Source: Undaria pinnatifida
Taxonomy: Eukaryota > Sar > Phaeophyceae > Laminariales > Alariaceae
DNA length: 64,000 nt
Direction of reading: 5' to 3'
NCBI GenBank assembly: GCA_012845835.1
Contig: JABAKD010000026.1
Coordinates: forward strand, 15,877,761-15,941,760
The notes under the pieces were generated by a model. The model made no database searches, had not been told where the DNA came from, and worked only from the letters and a program-made list of their open reading frames with translations. Below are positions 1 through 13,800 of the stretch, one piece after another (the stretch's first letter is position 1; every line of letters starts with the position of its first letter). A program made the position numbers and the translations under genes.

Positions 1-1190
1 GTACGTATGTTGCTAGGGTATAGTAGCTGCCGTGGTACAATGTCCCGTTTTATGTTCTGACGTGAGTCCATGTTTTTCTGGGTAGTACACGTGCCGTGAT
101 ACTACATCCCTTTCGACCCTTTTGCGTGCGTCCATGTGTCGCCGGGATATTATTTTTTTCATTTTTTAAATAAAACCTGGCGTGATACTAGCTGTTGTAT
201 GCCGTGTACTCGTATGTGGTACCTGCTACTATGTGGAATTTTTCACGCGCTTGAAGCCATTACTACAAACATGACACGGCACACTCCTCACGCCGAGTAT
301 TGACATATACGAAGTGTAAAAGTATAACGGTCTTGATCCTTCATTAGCGCGATGCCTGCCAGATGACAGTACCCGCACTTGAGTACGACGACCCCGAATT
401 ACCATGGGATAATGCGGTACTCCGTAGGAACAGGTCGCGACGGGGGATTGACGCCGCGCTAAACCTGGGGCCCGCACTAAAGAGTACTGAACTAACGCGG
501 AACCCTGGCGGTACGGTAAATTGTCGACAGATGCGAAGCGTGCGGACACTATAGCATTGGACGCTTCCTCCGCACTATGCTACTTGCTGCAAGGAATCGT
601 ACGTGCAGCTATGAACTGGTTTGGGACCCAGGTGTAAGCGATAACATTTTAACAATAATTATGATCTTACCGTACTGTGAGCGTGCAGCATGCGGTAGGT
701 CGTGCTAAGCTCGTGCGGTACAATTGTTGCGCTGGCGTCTGATGTGAAAAGCACCACCCCCTGCCGCTGCCCTCTGAGGCGTTTTGTGCGGCCGATGCTA
801 TATTCAAGCCATTCATATGGGCCATGTTTATTTCACGAATAACTGGCCCAGCAGCTGCTGGCCAGCTACTAGCAACAGTACACTATCTGTTCGCGTGTTT
901 TACCAGTCCGCCAGCACCGTCCCGTGATGTATCCGCTTGGTATTGCCGCTGACGCGATCAAGCAAACACTGCCACGCTGCTGCAATCAATGTAAATGCTT
1001 CAACCACAGAACATGAACCAAAACGCCTACGAAATTCTCTCTCGCAACAAAGGACATGCTTTTCTTCGTCCGGCTCCCGAAGTCTAATAATCTTCTCCTT
1101 TACAGTGTCCGTATTTTTGCCCGCTGAAAGGCCGAAATGGTCAACACATCTCTCTATCTCGCGTTTTGGCTCGTGTTACTTTTTTCTGGG
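1..1190. other. Non-coding, 5' flank or intron
   Basis: No exon could be supported here. It probably is intron of the HCF173-like gene whose later exons begin at 3298, because decayed copies of that exon lie just to the right. It contains one antisense copy of dispersed family A (about 345-535). The reading frames present are short and lack family resemblance. Confidence 0.5.
345..535 (-). repeat. Dispersed repeat family A, copy 1
   Basis: Read on the minus strand it aligns with the copies at about 17140, 30780 (minus), 36460 and 36775. Shared landmarks, in order, are TTTAGCGCGG, a 'CGACCT...ACAGAGTACCG' block, 'CGGGGT', a second 'AGTGCGGGT' and a terminal 'GGCA...CGC' block. No coding potential; the family is unnamed. 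Confidence 0.65.
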
Positions 1191-1195
1191 CACAG

Positions 1196-1262
1196 GTACA
1201 ACTTCCGCACGTCGTCTATAGAGGACCCTCCGCCCTGGTCCTCCAGCAACACCAACTCCTAG
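1196..1262 (+). pseudogene. Decayed copy 1 of the CIA30 exon (5' half)
   Basis: A pyrimidine-rich stretch ending in CACAG is followed by a sequence translating to YNFRTSSIEDPPPWSS, nearly the start of the real exon at 3298 (YNFRTSSVKDPPPFSS). Homology fades after about 65 bp, a TAG follows and no donor is present, so it is an exon remnant and not an alternative exon. Confidence 0.75.
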
Positions 1263-1426
1263 CATTAACTCCTAACACTAGCCGCATTAATCACGGTGCG
1301 GAAATGTATCGTACCACGACCACTTGCAGCAGCCTAGCAAGAAACCACATAATGCAAGATAGTGGCATGCTACGGACAAGAACCTGTTTGACGCGTTTTT
1401 GGCGCGGTTTTTTTTTCTGGACACAG

Positions 1427-1480
1427 GTACAACTCCCGCACGTCGTCGGTGGAGGACCCTCCGCCCTTCTCGTCAAGCAT
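1427..1480 (+). pseudogene. Decayed copy 2 of the CIA30 exon (5' half)
   Basis: The same polypyrimidine/ACACAG acceptor is followed by a frame reading YNSRTSSVEDPPPFSS, after which similarity to the exon at 3298 stops. The flanking 30 bp of intron are also shared with copies 1196 and 3298, so the duplicated unit includes the acceptor. Confidence 0.75.
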
Positions 1481-1519
1481 CTACTACTTGCAATTTTTAC
1501 TAGCAACTAGTGGTACTCC

Positions 1520-2450
1520 CGAAGTTTGCCAGTTGCCGGCCGGAATGGCGGAAAAAAACAAATTGGTGCTGTATCCTCTGAGTGTAATACTATAAAAAGA
1601 ATATAATAATTACAGGGCAGCAGTACGGCAGTGCAGTAGTACGTACGGTAGTAAAGGACTGAGGAGTGCAGCAGTGGCGACGGTGGTACTCTCAAGCACA
1701 AGTGGGAGGCCGATATTTTATAAACAAAAAAAAAGTTTCATCTCCCACAGGACGAAAAAAAACTCCAACGTACGGAACGGCCCACCCACCCACCACGGAC
1801 GACGCAGTGCACTCTCCACCCACCCACTGACCAAACCTTTACCGCATACAGCAGTACAGCAGTGCAGCAGTACGTACAGCAGCAGTGCTCCGAAGTGTGC
1901 CAGTTGCCGGCCGGTATGGCGGAAAAAAACAAATTGGTGCTGTATCCTCTGAGTGTAATACTAAAAAAACATTACAATAATAACAGGGCAGCAGTACGAC
2001 AGTGCAGCAGTACGTACGGTAGTAAAGGACTGAGGAGTGCAGCAGTGCCGACGGTGGTACTCTTAAGCACCAGTGGGAGGCCGATATTTTATAAACAAAA
2101 AAAAAAGGTTCATCTCCCACAGGATGAAAAAAAAGACTCCAACGTACGGAACGGCCCACCCACCCACCATGGACGACGCAGTGCACCCTCCACCCACCCA
2201 CCGTCTAAACCTTTACCTCATACAGCAGTACAGCAGTGCAGCAGTACGTACAGCAGTGCACCTACACCCCCCCGAAAAAAAAACGGTGCTGTATCATCCT
2301 CAGAGCTCTCTATGTAAGTACTAAGAAAACAAAAAAATAACAGGCCACCCACCCACCACGGACGACGCAGTCAGTGCATCCTCCACCCACCCACTGACCA
2401 AACCTTTACTACATACAGCAGAACAGCAGTGCAGCAGTACGTACAGCAGC
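1520..2450. repeat. Tandem repeat, ~371-bp unit (2.5 copies)
   Basis: The unit starting 'GAAGTTTGCCAGTTGCCGG' at 1521 recurs at 1892, an offset of 371 bp, with high identity over its whole length. A third, internally deleted copy runs from about 2263 to 2450. Units share a GCAGTACGTACAGCAG tract, the 'CCCACCCACCACGGACGACG' block and a poly-A tract. No gene. Confidence 0.85.
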
Positions 2451-2680
2451 ACACCCGGTACGCGGGGAGCAGTTAGTTGGTTGGTTCATGAGGACCGATG
2501 GTACCCTTCTTACTGCTGTACTCCTTTTATACGGCAGACCTTGTATGAAACAGGAAACAAAAAGTGCAGCAGTACGTACAGCAGTACACATGGTACGCGA
2601 GGAGCAGTTAGTTGGTTGGTTCTTGAGCACATTGTTCCAGGTATGAAACAGGAAACAAACGGGGGGAGTTTCATTTTTTG
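2451..2680. repeat. Tandem repeat, GGTACGCG...GTTAGTTGG unit
   Basis: Two copies, at about 2457 and 2591, share 'GGAGCAGTTAGTTGGTTGGT' with the flanking CAGCAGTACGTACAGCAG tract. A decayed third copy lies near 2810-2840. The repeat continues the array that begins at 1520. Confidence 0.7.
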
Positions 2681-3297
2681 ACGATACTTGGCCATGTCGA
2701 GGAGCGAGCGAGCCGCCATCCACCACCCACCCATCACCCACCATTCACCCACGGACCTACCCAGTACTGCAGTACAGCAATGCAGCAGTACGTAAAGCAA
2801 TACACCTGTCAGGCGAGCAGCAGCCGATTTGTTGGTTACAATGCTCTCGGGCTGGGCGGGATTTGCAATTGTTTACTATTCCCGCCACGCCGGGGGCCAA
2901 GCGAGCCGTCCCCGTGAGGGCGATTTCCACGCTCCCCCTTCGCCGAGGTGGGGCACCGACGCCCCTTCTTTCGCCGGCATGTCGTAGTGCTGCTGTGCGG
3001 ATGGGACGTGGCGGCACCGCGAGGCCGCCTGAAGCCGAGTGGGGCTCGGGAGTCGCCGCTTTTTGGGGGGGGGGGGTTTAACCAAGATATTTCAAAGATC
3101 CAAAAAAACGTCACGACCACCTTAGCGTATTATATAATAAGGATAGCCGCAATGATCGCAGGCAGTGCGGTAATGTATCGAACCACGACCACGAGCCGTG
3201 CTGTAGTAACCTAATCATTGAATGCCCTGATACCGGCCTCTAGTCATAGTTAACACCCTCTGTCTCGATCTTTTTAACGTGTTTGTTTTCTGGACAG

Positions 3298-3454
3298 GTA
3301 TAACTTCCGCACGTCGTCTGTAAAGGACCCTCCGCCCTTCTCGTCCAACAGCATCAATTCCTTGCAACTCACGCTGTCCAAGTTCGAGCTAGACGGCGAG
3401 CTCAACCCAAATTTCTCCGCAGGGCCTTTCGAACTAACCATCTCGTCTATCAAG
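3298..3454 (+). CDS. HCF173: HCF173-like exon: end of CIA30 domain
   Basis: The acceptor is TTTTCTGGACAG before 3298 and the donor is GTGATG at 3455. It enters with one base completing a codon and leaves in phase 0. It encodes 52 residues including DPPPFSSNSINSLQLTLSKF and ELDGELNPNF, the conserved end of CIA30. This is the only full-length version of three tandem copies (1196, 1427, 3298). Confidence 0.85.
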
Positions 3455-4792
3455 GTGATGCTGCGCTGCTTGACGCGTGGACCATGAAATGGTGCTTTGG
3501 GATCATTTCGAGCGAATGCCAGTTTCTGATGCGCAATTCGATGCGAGCCAACGAGTAGCTGAAGTCTCCTCGCGATGAAAATGAAGGCGCGGACCGTATT
3601 GGGGAGGGGAGATAAGAGCCTGCTAAGTGACGCCGTTTAGAGTTAGGTCTATCAATAGGACTATAAATAGGTCTGTCAATAGGGTATCAATAGGGTATTG
3701 ATATGAGAGGGTATTAATAGGAGAGGGTATTAATAGGGGTGGAGAAGGAGAAGAAGGAGGAGAAGTGCGTAGATGCTACCGGTAGAAGGGATGAAACAAA
3801 GAAAATAAGTATGTTCATCGCCCCCCAAAAGTAGGGACTCCCGTTTGAATTGCCTGAATGATCCGCCGGCCACCAACGCTCACATCTTGACAGCTACGGG
3901 TACCCTGGTACCTGGTATGCGCGTTCCTAGCGACAGCCGTGCTATGTCGATTTCACTCATCTAAGTAAGACACGTCCAACGTAACGGCACACATTAGCAT
4001 CAGCGTAACGATCATCATTCCGTGTTCTCCAAAAGGCGATGTTACGCTGCTTGATGTTTCGACCGTGAGTATTTAGTATATGTTATACACGTAGGTGTTG
4101 TAATGCGGACACTTGAAAACCGAGCGTATCGAGGCCTTATACCTCTTTGTACGGGTGAGGTAAGGCGGTATGGACGGGGCGGTATGAACGGGGCGGTATG
4201 AACGGGGCGCATGAACGGATAAAAGATAATAATTTTCGAATCATGCCGATGAGTTTATTAACGATCTGGAGTTTGTTCACGACCGTGTGTATCGAGTTTA
4301 GTGCGTTTTGTGATTGTCCTCCACTAAACCAGAATCGTGTTCTAAATCGACGCGGTTTATCAAAGCCTCTAATAGTGCCTCCAACCTCTGCCACTCGCAG
4401 GGCAAGCTGTGCCCGAGTTCGTGGAGCTTTGGTTGCGGGCAAGATTTCTGCGCTCACACGCGCATCGATTAAATATGACAACGATGATATATAATTATAT
4501 ACTATTAATATGAACATACTACTTACTGTATGTTTCGTATGTATACACCAGGTACAATTAACGATGCAAGGTTTCTGCGGTGACGCGCATCGATTTATGA
4601 CAATGATCGCAGGGCTAAAGTACTACTACCACCAGTACTACTACCAACAGTACTACTATCTATTTCATGTGTTGATACAAAGTACACGCACCATGTACAA
4701 CGAAGGCAACGTTTGGGCGCTGACGCGTATCGATTAATCAAAATTATCCCAAGGCTGAAGTAGTAGTAGTATTACATCAATACTACTATTAA

Positions 4793-4832
<40 letters not shown>

Positions 4833-7800
4833 GCTACTACTACTACTACTACTAGTATTACGGAGATCCATTGTCAACGGGAGTCATTTAGTTTATGGGG
4901 TCATAACTCTGTCAATTATTCGTCGATAACGGTAAACGATAGCTTGGATTGTTCGCATAGGCCTCACGGTCACGGCGCAAAAATAAAGAATAAAAAATAT
5001 GAAGTGCTCGCCGAGATACTGCGAAAGTTATGAGAAATTTCCGGTTAATTTTTCGAAACAATTTCTGGTGATGATGCTATTAATACGGCATGATAAGGCA
5101 TGCTAAGGCATGATAGTCTAAGGCATGATAGACTAAGGCATGATAAGGCATGATAAGGCATGATAAGGCATGATAGACTAAGGCATGATAAGGGGTGATA
5201 AGGCATGATAGACTAGACTAATGCATGATAAGGCATGATACTAAGGCATGATACTAAGGCATGATACTAAGGCATGATTCTAAGGCATGATAGACTAGAC
5301 TAAGGCATGATAAGGCATGATAAGGCATGATAAGGCATGATAAGGCATGATAAGGCATGATGAGGCATGATAAGGCATGATAAGGCATGCTAAGGCATGA
5401 TAAGGCATGATAAGGCACGATGAGGCATGATAAGGCATAATAAGGCATGATACTAAGGCATGATACTAAGGCATTTACCCCTGTTAACAATTGATCTCCG
5501 AAGTACTACCGCCTTAATTTAAGGGATCGATGAATGAAAATTATCGCAAGGGTGGACTACTACTTACTGCATGTACATATCGTGCGTTTCGTTTGAGACG
5601 GGGCCTACGTGACAAATATAATACAGTGATTGCCAACGCAGTAGTTCGGATCTTCACCAATTTTCGTAGACGATTGTCGCGGTCCTCATACCACCAACTG
5701 TTTGAGCTCTTGTTTAGCTCTTCTTATACCTGGTAGCTCTTTTCATAAGCATAGACCAAAAGTGCCCACTTGGTTTTGTCGCGCTGTGCTTGTTTTTTGG
5801 CGTGTTGGCCGTGGTTCAGAGTTTTGAACCACCTCCATAATCAAGCACAATTTGGAAACCAGTCCCGTTGGAACCAGATCAAGAACAAAATATTGCTTGC
5901 ACTGCTGAACTGTATCGTGCCTCGTGTTCACGCTTCCTGCAGCACGGTGCAATTTCAGATCCCAATTTCAATTTTTTGCGATTCTTCCGGACCAGCGCGG
6001 TGCAGTTCATGTCTAATTTCTTTGCTGTTTTTCTTTGGTAAACTTGCGCTGCAGTTTCGATTTCTAGTTTTCAGCTTTTTTTTATATCTTCGCGCTGCAG
6101 TTTCGACTTGTAAAATATTGTTTTTTTCCTTCTATTTTTTCTGTCACGTTTCCGCTGCAGGTTCGCTTTCTAATTTCTTGTATATGCGTTTTTATTTTTG
6201 CGACCTTGTTTGTTTCACAGGCAGTGACACTAAGCGGAGAGGAAGGCCAGACCCCCCGCTTTGTGCACCTCAGCTCGGCAGGAGTTACGAGACCTGGAAG
6301 GCCGGGGCTCGACATCGAGGCTGAGCCTCCGGCGGTGAGAATCGCGGGCAGATCCCGCAGAGCCCCCCCCCTCGCACAATCGAAACCATCCGACGCTGTC
6401 TTTCACACGCTTGAAAGCACGCACAAGGTGCCGAAGTCCGCCCCACATTCGATTATTTTTAGGGCGCAGCTGACCCTTTATGCGAGTCGCAGAATTCCTC
6501 TCGGTGCTTGGCGCTGAGAATGGCGCAAGCAATGTGAGTCTGCCTGGTCGGTGACAGCCCGACGTGCTCAGTCCCGGCCTTGTAGGAATGCGATGGTCTA
6601 TACCATATACCTACTAATACCTACTATTACCTATCGTCGTACGACATTACGGCCATTCATGAAACGAGTACACCGCCCCCCAGGGCCCTTTGCCCCCTTT
6701 GTATAGTGCGTCCGGGCAAATGTTTTGGCGTTTTCCCCAAATGACGTGGGAATTAATTCCGGGTGACTGACGTCCCCCCTGGTCCCAATGAAACACCAAC
6801 CATCGTTCGTTGGAAAGTTCTGTTCCAGGCGAAGGTTTCGATAGGAGCGTTGTTTTTTTTTTTCGCGATGGGCGAGAAAATCACGAATTCGTCCAGATTT
6901 TGTGAGATTTTCCATAGTTTAGTGTAGTCGAGTGTGCTGTCCAATTTTTTTTTTCGACACCGGTTTTAAACCGAAAACCGCCAGGGCGCTCACGGCAACC
7001 CAACCAACTTCTGGATTCGCCTGTTACTTATCGAGAAAAGGGCATAAAGGTCCTCCAGACAGTGCAGACAGTGCAGACAGCGCAGCCAGTGTATAGATGT
7101 TGCCAGTGTATAGTTTTTGGGGAGTATTGGAAAGACGGATAGATCGTGAAAACTCGTCGGAATCGGGCGAATTGGACCTAATCCCGGGACCGTGTTTTTT
7201 TTTGTTTTTGAAGAAAAAAAAATACGCGAGATATCGCCCGCCAAAATTTCCGCTGGTGTACACACCCACACACCACCCGCAACACCACCTGGCGGCGATG
7301 TTGGCTGCTATTTCTTGGTGTGTCTCTTTTGGTGGTGGTAATGATCTAGCTGGTAGCAATGATGTAGCGCATCTGCATGTGATTACGGGGCGACAGCAGT
7401 GTACGATTGCGGAGTGATGTTGTCCTTTTCGGGTCAATTATGTGCCCTTTCGAGATAATTTCGGGGTAGGTTTGCCAAGAAGTGGCCAATCTCGCTTTTT
7501 TTTTTTTTTACACCTGATTCCGATTCCTGTCGACCCCGCGATTTTTGCCAACTTTGTTTCACGTCTCAACTCTCGAAATCGAGCGAGAACAAGTGGGGGT
7601 CACGCCTTGATAAAATTTGCCCCGGCGGATTCGGAGTTAGAAGTTCTGCTAAATATCACACCCACCATGTCGGGACAGACTACTCGGAATCTGTACCGAT
7701 GTCGTTTTTTGTAACAGATAAAAATAAGCAAATACTTCGAAGTATTGACTTCAAAGACTTTAGAGTTTACTGTATTGTCTGATTTGTGTCGTTTGTTATT

Positions 7801-10800
7801 TGTGTCGATTTACTTTTATATATACCTGGTACATACGAAGTAGGTAAAACTAAGCTGTAGTTCCAAAGTAGTAAAGTAGTTTGGAATTTGTTTAGAATCG
7901 TTTTGTTTTTTGCCACGCAGGGCCTGGAAGGATGAGGGCTAGACGAACGGACCCCGTAGCCGTGCCCCCCGACACCCCCCTTCCCCCTAACCCTAACCCG
8001 TCGGAGTTCGAAGTCATGCGATACGTACCCGCCGTTTTGGAGCAGTGCTCGCTAATAGGGTCGGGTTGTTGTATTGCAGTGCGGGTGGGGGGAAAGGGAA
8101 GACGCCTCTGACTACGGCTTGTGGCTTGTCAAGAAGGTCGCTGAGGGTAACACCTCTTACCATGGGTACAGAGTAGTTCAACTGGAAAGTAAAACTGGCG
8201 AGTAAGAAATTATTCGGTTAATGTTGTGCTGCTTGCTGCTGTTGGTTAAAAAATAAACGCACTCATTCGTTGGTTCGGTTGTGCTTAGTTGGAATTGGTG
8301 TGGACGTGTGGAGTTTCTTTTTGCTGTGCGAAGGTAAAGCAAAGGCCTAACCCGCCGAAAAACGTTGGTGGCGTTCTAAAGGGGAGTAACGTTTTTCCTA
8401 CATAAGGGGAGTAATGTTTTTTTCTACATCTGAACAATCATGCTTTGTGTCATCCCTGGTACCTGGCTTATACCTGGTACATCTGACATATGTCATCCTC
8501 GGTGTGGCATTGGTGGTACTTTGCGCAAGCAACTGAGCTTGCACGTAACAGATGAGACCTCACCGCTGTCCCCCCCCAACTGACCTGTGGCCTTGCTGGT
8601 ATGTTTGTTTCTGGTCCCCACCCTTGAAAGGTGCGCATGAACGACATGCTGTCGTACTTGCTCACGTACAAGCTCAAGGGGGAAGACGTGGTGCGCAACA
8701 GTGGTATACCGGCGACGATCATCCGACCCTGCGCTCTCACGGAAGAGCCCGCCGGGGCGTCGATGGTTGTGGCCCAGGGAGACAACATCAAGGGGAAGAT
8801 AAGCAGGTACGTCTGAAGTATGATGCAGCCGTAGTTCCTGCCTGTTTGGTGCAGTACTTGGTACCTTTTAGTGCGCGCCTCCAGTCTAGCGCGGTGAGAT
8901 CGGCTGTCACTGTCACGACCTCGCTCTACAGGGTACCGTGTTTTCACGGAAGAGCCCGCCGGCGACGCCGATCGTGGCCTAGGGGGACAGGATGAAGTGG
9001 AAGACAAGCAGGTACCTGGTATGAATTAGGGGTTGTTCACGGGTCTTAACGCCACCCGCGGATTGAGTCAAAAACTTTTGTAATTCTCACGAGTCGAGTC
9101 TGTTGGGGCCAGGAGGTGTAGGTGTCCTAAATCTCGTGAGTCAGGGTCGGGACAGGAGGTTTTCAAAACTCACGGGTCTGGTCGGGTCGGGTCGGGTCGG
9201 GTCGGGTCGGGTCGGGTCACCCTGTCGCAGCCCGACCTGCGAAAAATGACTCGACCCGTGAAAGTCCGTGGCTTTATGGCTCGTGCTACTAGTAGTGCTA
9301 CTAGTGGTAAGACAGAGGCTACACTTTTTGGCTTTTTGTTGTTTTCCATGATGCGGCTCCAAAAACCTAGTAATAACATTAGTAATAACATTAGTAATAA
9401 CATTAGTAGTAACATTAGTAATAACATTAGTAATAACATTAGTAATAACATTAGTAATAACATTAGTAATAACATTAGTAAATAACATTAGTAAATAACA
9501 TTAGTAAATAACATTAGTGAATAACATTAGTAAAAAATAAGGGTTTGTACTCAAGAACACCGCAGGGAGGTGCGAATCTCCAACGCTGTGCGTACACGCG
9601 TTCCTCTAAGGCAACGGCCGCAGAATGTGGGCGGTGTTGACGATCACCGGACGAGTAGACGTGCTCGGTAAAGAGACAGAAGAATCTCAGGTTGAGATGG
9701 GGACAGTAGGAAGTGTGAGAGGTGTGCGAGGGTGCACCCTCGCACTCCTCTCGGATGAAAGTAAGGGGCAACGAGCTGAGGAAGCGTCTGGGAAGACGTC
9801 TTGAGGTTCCTCGGGATGTTGTACCCTTCCTTGTGGCTCGGAGTGTGAGTGAGAACGACATCGCTCCGAGAGACGATCTTTCTAGGAGAACGTGCGGAAC
9901 GTTCCTGAAGGTTCTAGAATTTGTGTTCAGACGCAAGTAGGCAGGTTGGGTTCAGAGCATTGTGACCCACATTACCCCCCAGTTTTGATGGTGTTAGAGC
10001 GCTCACTCCATCAAAATTACAGAGCAATGGGAACACAGGCTCTGGTAATCCAAACTTCCGAAGACGCTATTTCGAAGAGTCTCCTCAAAATCTTCGAAAG
10101 TATGAACGACGTAGTACCGAAAAGGTTCCGGAAATACTTGTAGTAAACCAGAGTATTGTTCAGGATCGAATAACGGAGGAGTAATGACAATTGTGCTTAG
10201 CCAAACACAGCATTGCTGCGGCCTGCAGGACAAGTGGCTAGCACGGAAAATATACGCAAAGCGTATTGAAAAGCGTCGCGCGAAAGACGTTTTGACGTAT
10301 CCTGAGTGTGCTATGCAACATTGACGCATCATGGCCAGATAAAAATTGATGCGATCGGAAGCACTGACGAACGAAAATTCATGGCGAAATCATAGCAGCC
10401 ATATGAGTAGGCCGATGCTAGGTGACGGCATGTATGTAGCCAGAAGTCAGACGGAAGTTTGTTGCCTTTCTGGAGGTTGAAATGAAACTAAACCTCGCAG
10501 AAAAATGCACCCTGCAACAAACATGCGTCTCATATCCAATCACCCGGGCTTTTAAAAGCATTCCGGTGGAAAAAGACTGGGCGTGGATGCCCGTGGAGCC
10601 AGTAGACAAGAAATGGTGTTTGCTCGTTTATTATGAATTTCCTCTCGACTAGCTCGGATCTTGTCCGACCCCCCTGTGGCTGAAAGCCACTCCGGAAAAA
10701 AAAAAACGAGTAGTCAATTAATCATCTGGGTCTCGTGGAGACTAAGTGCCAACAGGCGACGTAAACGATGCAACACAAAGGCGACTAATAGGCTATTCCA

Positions 10801-13800
10801 CTCGGATTTCTGGCAAGCAAAGCTTCATATTGCTTAGAGTACACAAATTGATACCGGTTCCAAAGGTCGTGCGAGGACTCAAGGGCGCGTAACGACGCGG
10901 GGAGTCAACTGGCGTACGACAGACGCTATTGTACCTCACTAAGAAGTCAATAGAAAAAAAAAAACATACATGATCAGTGGTCATGCTTCAAAAACAAGAT
11001 AACCACAGGCACGCGTGCGCGGTACTTCGCGCGGAGGACAAAAGACAATCGAAAATCAAAGGAAGCCATGAAGGGCTGCCGGCTACAGGAAATACTAAAA
11101 CACGTGGGCGCCGGGCATCGGTTGTTGCAAAACCGACGCGATCAAATTACAAAGAAAAAAAACATATATATGACAACGCGCGTATACATGCCCTACGTGT
11201 TACCTTCGTCGCGATCCGATCTAGAATAGGTTCGCTTCTTCTTCCCGGGAGGGTCGAAAGCCGAAGGATTTTGTGACAGAATTACAGCACGGTAAGATTC
11301 GATCATCTCCTTGCATTGAGGAAGAGTGCTGTAGTGACGCCATACACCACATTGTGGTGGTTGACCTTTAAGTTTGAGGTGGTATTGGAAATTCTCCACC
11401 GACGCTGCACCTACCCCCCGCTTATGACCATCGATCGCTTCGATGACATACGGGCCGATAGTGACGGTGTGCACTGAGCCATCAAGATCAGGGACGGGAA
11501 GGGTGGTTCCGAGAAACATATCATCGAGTGCCTCAAAGTCAGGGGCAGGTGATGACTTAGGTTTGACGGATTGTTTCATCCGACCTAAGTGGACCGTAAC
11601 TTCGGCCGGTTCGTTCGGTTTTGATACACGGTAAATAACAGGGGAGAGCTGAGCTCTGACGGTATACGGGCCATGCCAAGGGCTAACGAGCTTGGGGTTT
11701 GGTCCGTCAGTTTCGTGGTACGGGCGATGCAGTAATACTTTGTCGCCCACTTTAAAACTGGGGAAAGACAATTTTTTCGTTTTCGACGGCTTGCTTATCT
11801 GCTCGTTCTTGTAAATTGCGACGGGCTAACTCGTACGCGAGCTGCAAGTTTTCTACTGTGCGACGTGAGTAGTCGAGTTTATTTTGTGGTGCATCAGTAG
11901 AAGGAACTCCGAGAATGAGTTCGACGGGGAGAGTAGCCGTACGCCCAAACACAAGATAGTGGGGAGTCTCCTCCAAAGTTTTGGAGTATGCCGTGTTGTG
12001 CGCAAGCTGGACAAACGGTAGTAGTTCCGCCCAATTATCGCAAGCCAAGTTACTGTACATGGCAAGCATATTGTGAACGGTGCTGTGGACACGCTCGAGA
12101 ACAGAGTTCCCTTGCGGACGATAAGCGGCGGTACGTGTTTTCTTGTATCCAAAGACAGACTGCAATTCTTTCACGAGTTGGTTTTGAAATTCCTTCCCTT
12201 GATCGGAATGCAGGGTTTCTGGTGGGCCGAACACTGAAAAGACGCGGTCAATAAGATGACGAACCACCACCGCAGCTTCCTTAGACTTGATAGGTATCAG
12301 AATGAGGAAACGCGTGAGGTGATCGATGGCAGACAGGATAAATCGATTACCTTCTGACTTAGATTTGTATTCGACGAGATCCACCGCAACAACTTGAAAC
12401 GGTCTGGTGACCGGTCGGTGCCCGGTAGGCAGCATAGGTGATCGGTGAGACGTTTTGCGGCGTTGACAAGGAAGACAGCTTTTAACATGTTCGGCAACGT
12501 CAGAGTGCATCGTGGGCCACCAATAACGATCTCGAACTTTGTCGAAGGTACCTTTAAAGGCTAGGTGACCACCTGACGAGGGGAGGTCATGGCAAGCGTT
12601 GATTACAAGTGTTCTCAACGATGTCGGCACCACTAGCTGGTCACGAAAGGTGTCCCGCCTACGTAGGTGGGCAGGGACGTAAGACCGGCAAAGCAAACCT
12701 TCGTGGATGAAGAATTTACTCATGCTGGACTTTGATTGCTGGTGTGGGACGCGAGCCTTAGTAGGATTGGCTAGGTAGTCAAAGTACTGACAAAATTCTT
12801 TCCTCTGATGAGCAAGCAACTTCGCAGCATCGACGACGGGGAAGACAGATATGGCACTAGCAAATAATTCGCGATCGCTTTCGACGGGCACTATCTCGTC
12901 TAAGTTGCCAGCGGACAGTTCGTATTCACGAGGGTTGGGGGGATGAAAAGGCTGATCATCGGGGACGTTACGACAGATAGCTGCAAGTTGCGGTTCGGAT
13001 GGAAGTGGTTTTCCATCCACCTCGCTAAAAATACGCGATAGCGTATCCGGTACAACGTTAAGTTTTCCCGGAACGTGTTTGACGGTGAAATCGTAATTTT
13101 GAAGACAAATTGCCCAACGGGTGAGCATATTGGACGTGTCTTGCATGTGGTACAAGTACGTGAGAGCTTGGTGGTCGGTACAACACGTAAAGTGTCGGCC
13201 TCATAGATACGGACGCCAATGGGTCAGAGCCCATACGACAGCAAGGCATTCTTTCATCGTGGGGCTATAGTGGCTTTGGCTACGAGAAAAACGCTTGCTA
13301 TAGTACACGACAATATCCAGCTCTTTGCCATCGGTGCTGCCCTTGGACGGTTGGGCTAGGAAAGCACCTACACCTTGCTCGGAAGCGTCGGTGTGAACAA
13401 CGAAATCTCTCGAAAAATCGGGAAAGTGAAGGACGGGGGCTTCGGATAAAGCATCTTTGAGTTTCTGGAATGCGGCATCTTGTGCCGGACCCCAGGCCTT
13501 TTTAAAACTCGTGCGTTTGATAAAGCTCTTTCGAGTCAGTTCTACAAGCGGTGCTGTAAGGTCAGAATAATCTTTGACAAACCGGCGGACGAAATTCGCC
13601 ATACCCAGAACAGAACGTAAGTCTTTAATGGATTTGGGCGTGGGCAGGTCGTGAATCGCATTGATGCGGTCGGTACTGACGGAAATCCCTTTCGCGGCAA
13701 TGACATGACCGAGATAGTTGACTTCTTTCTGCCCAAATTGAATTTTGGACGGTTTGAGTGTCAGCCTGCCGCATGCAACGCTGCGAACATTTTCTCGAGA

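Larger units (their letters stand above)
3455..6220 (+). other. Intron of HCF173-like gene
   Basis: No coding exon is seen. It holds AG-rich and 'GGGTATTAATAG' tracts (3650-3760), a TAC/TAG trinucleotide array (4740-4855), a 10-bp minisatellite (5085-5475) and, next to the acceptor, several degenerate copies of a pyrimidine-rich GCAG segment (5990-6220). Confidence 0.65.

Noticed and set aside
5254..5490. Minus-strand frame rich in repeated CLIMPYHAL units
   Set aside because: It is a translation of the AAGGCATGAT minisatellite.
7980..7996. Telomere-like CCCTAACCCTAACCC words here and near 54316, 54503 and 54785
   Set aside because: Only two to three units each; too short to claim an interstitial telomere, though noted in the leader-exon copies.
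9514..9936. Open frames of 140 and 154 codons on the minus strand in both LTRs
   Set aside because: They start at non-ATG codons, merely duplicate each other because the LTRs are identical, and resemble no protein.
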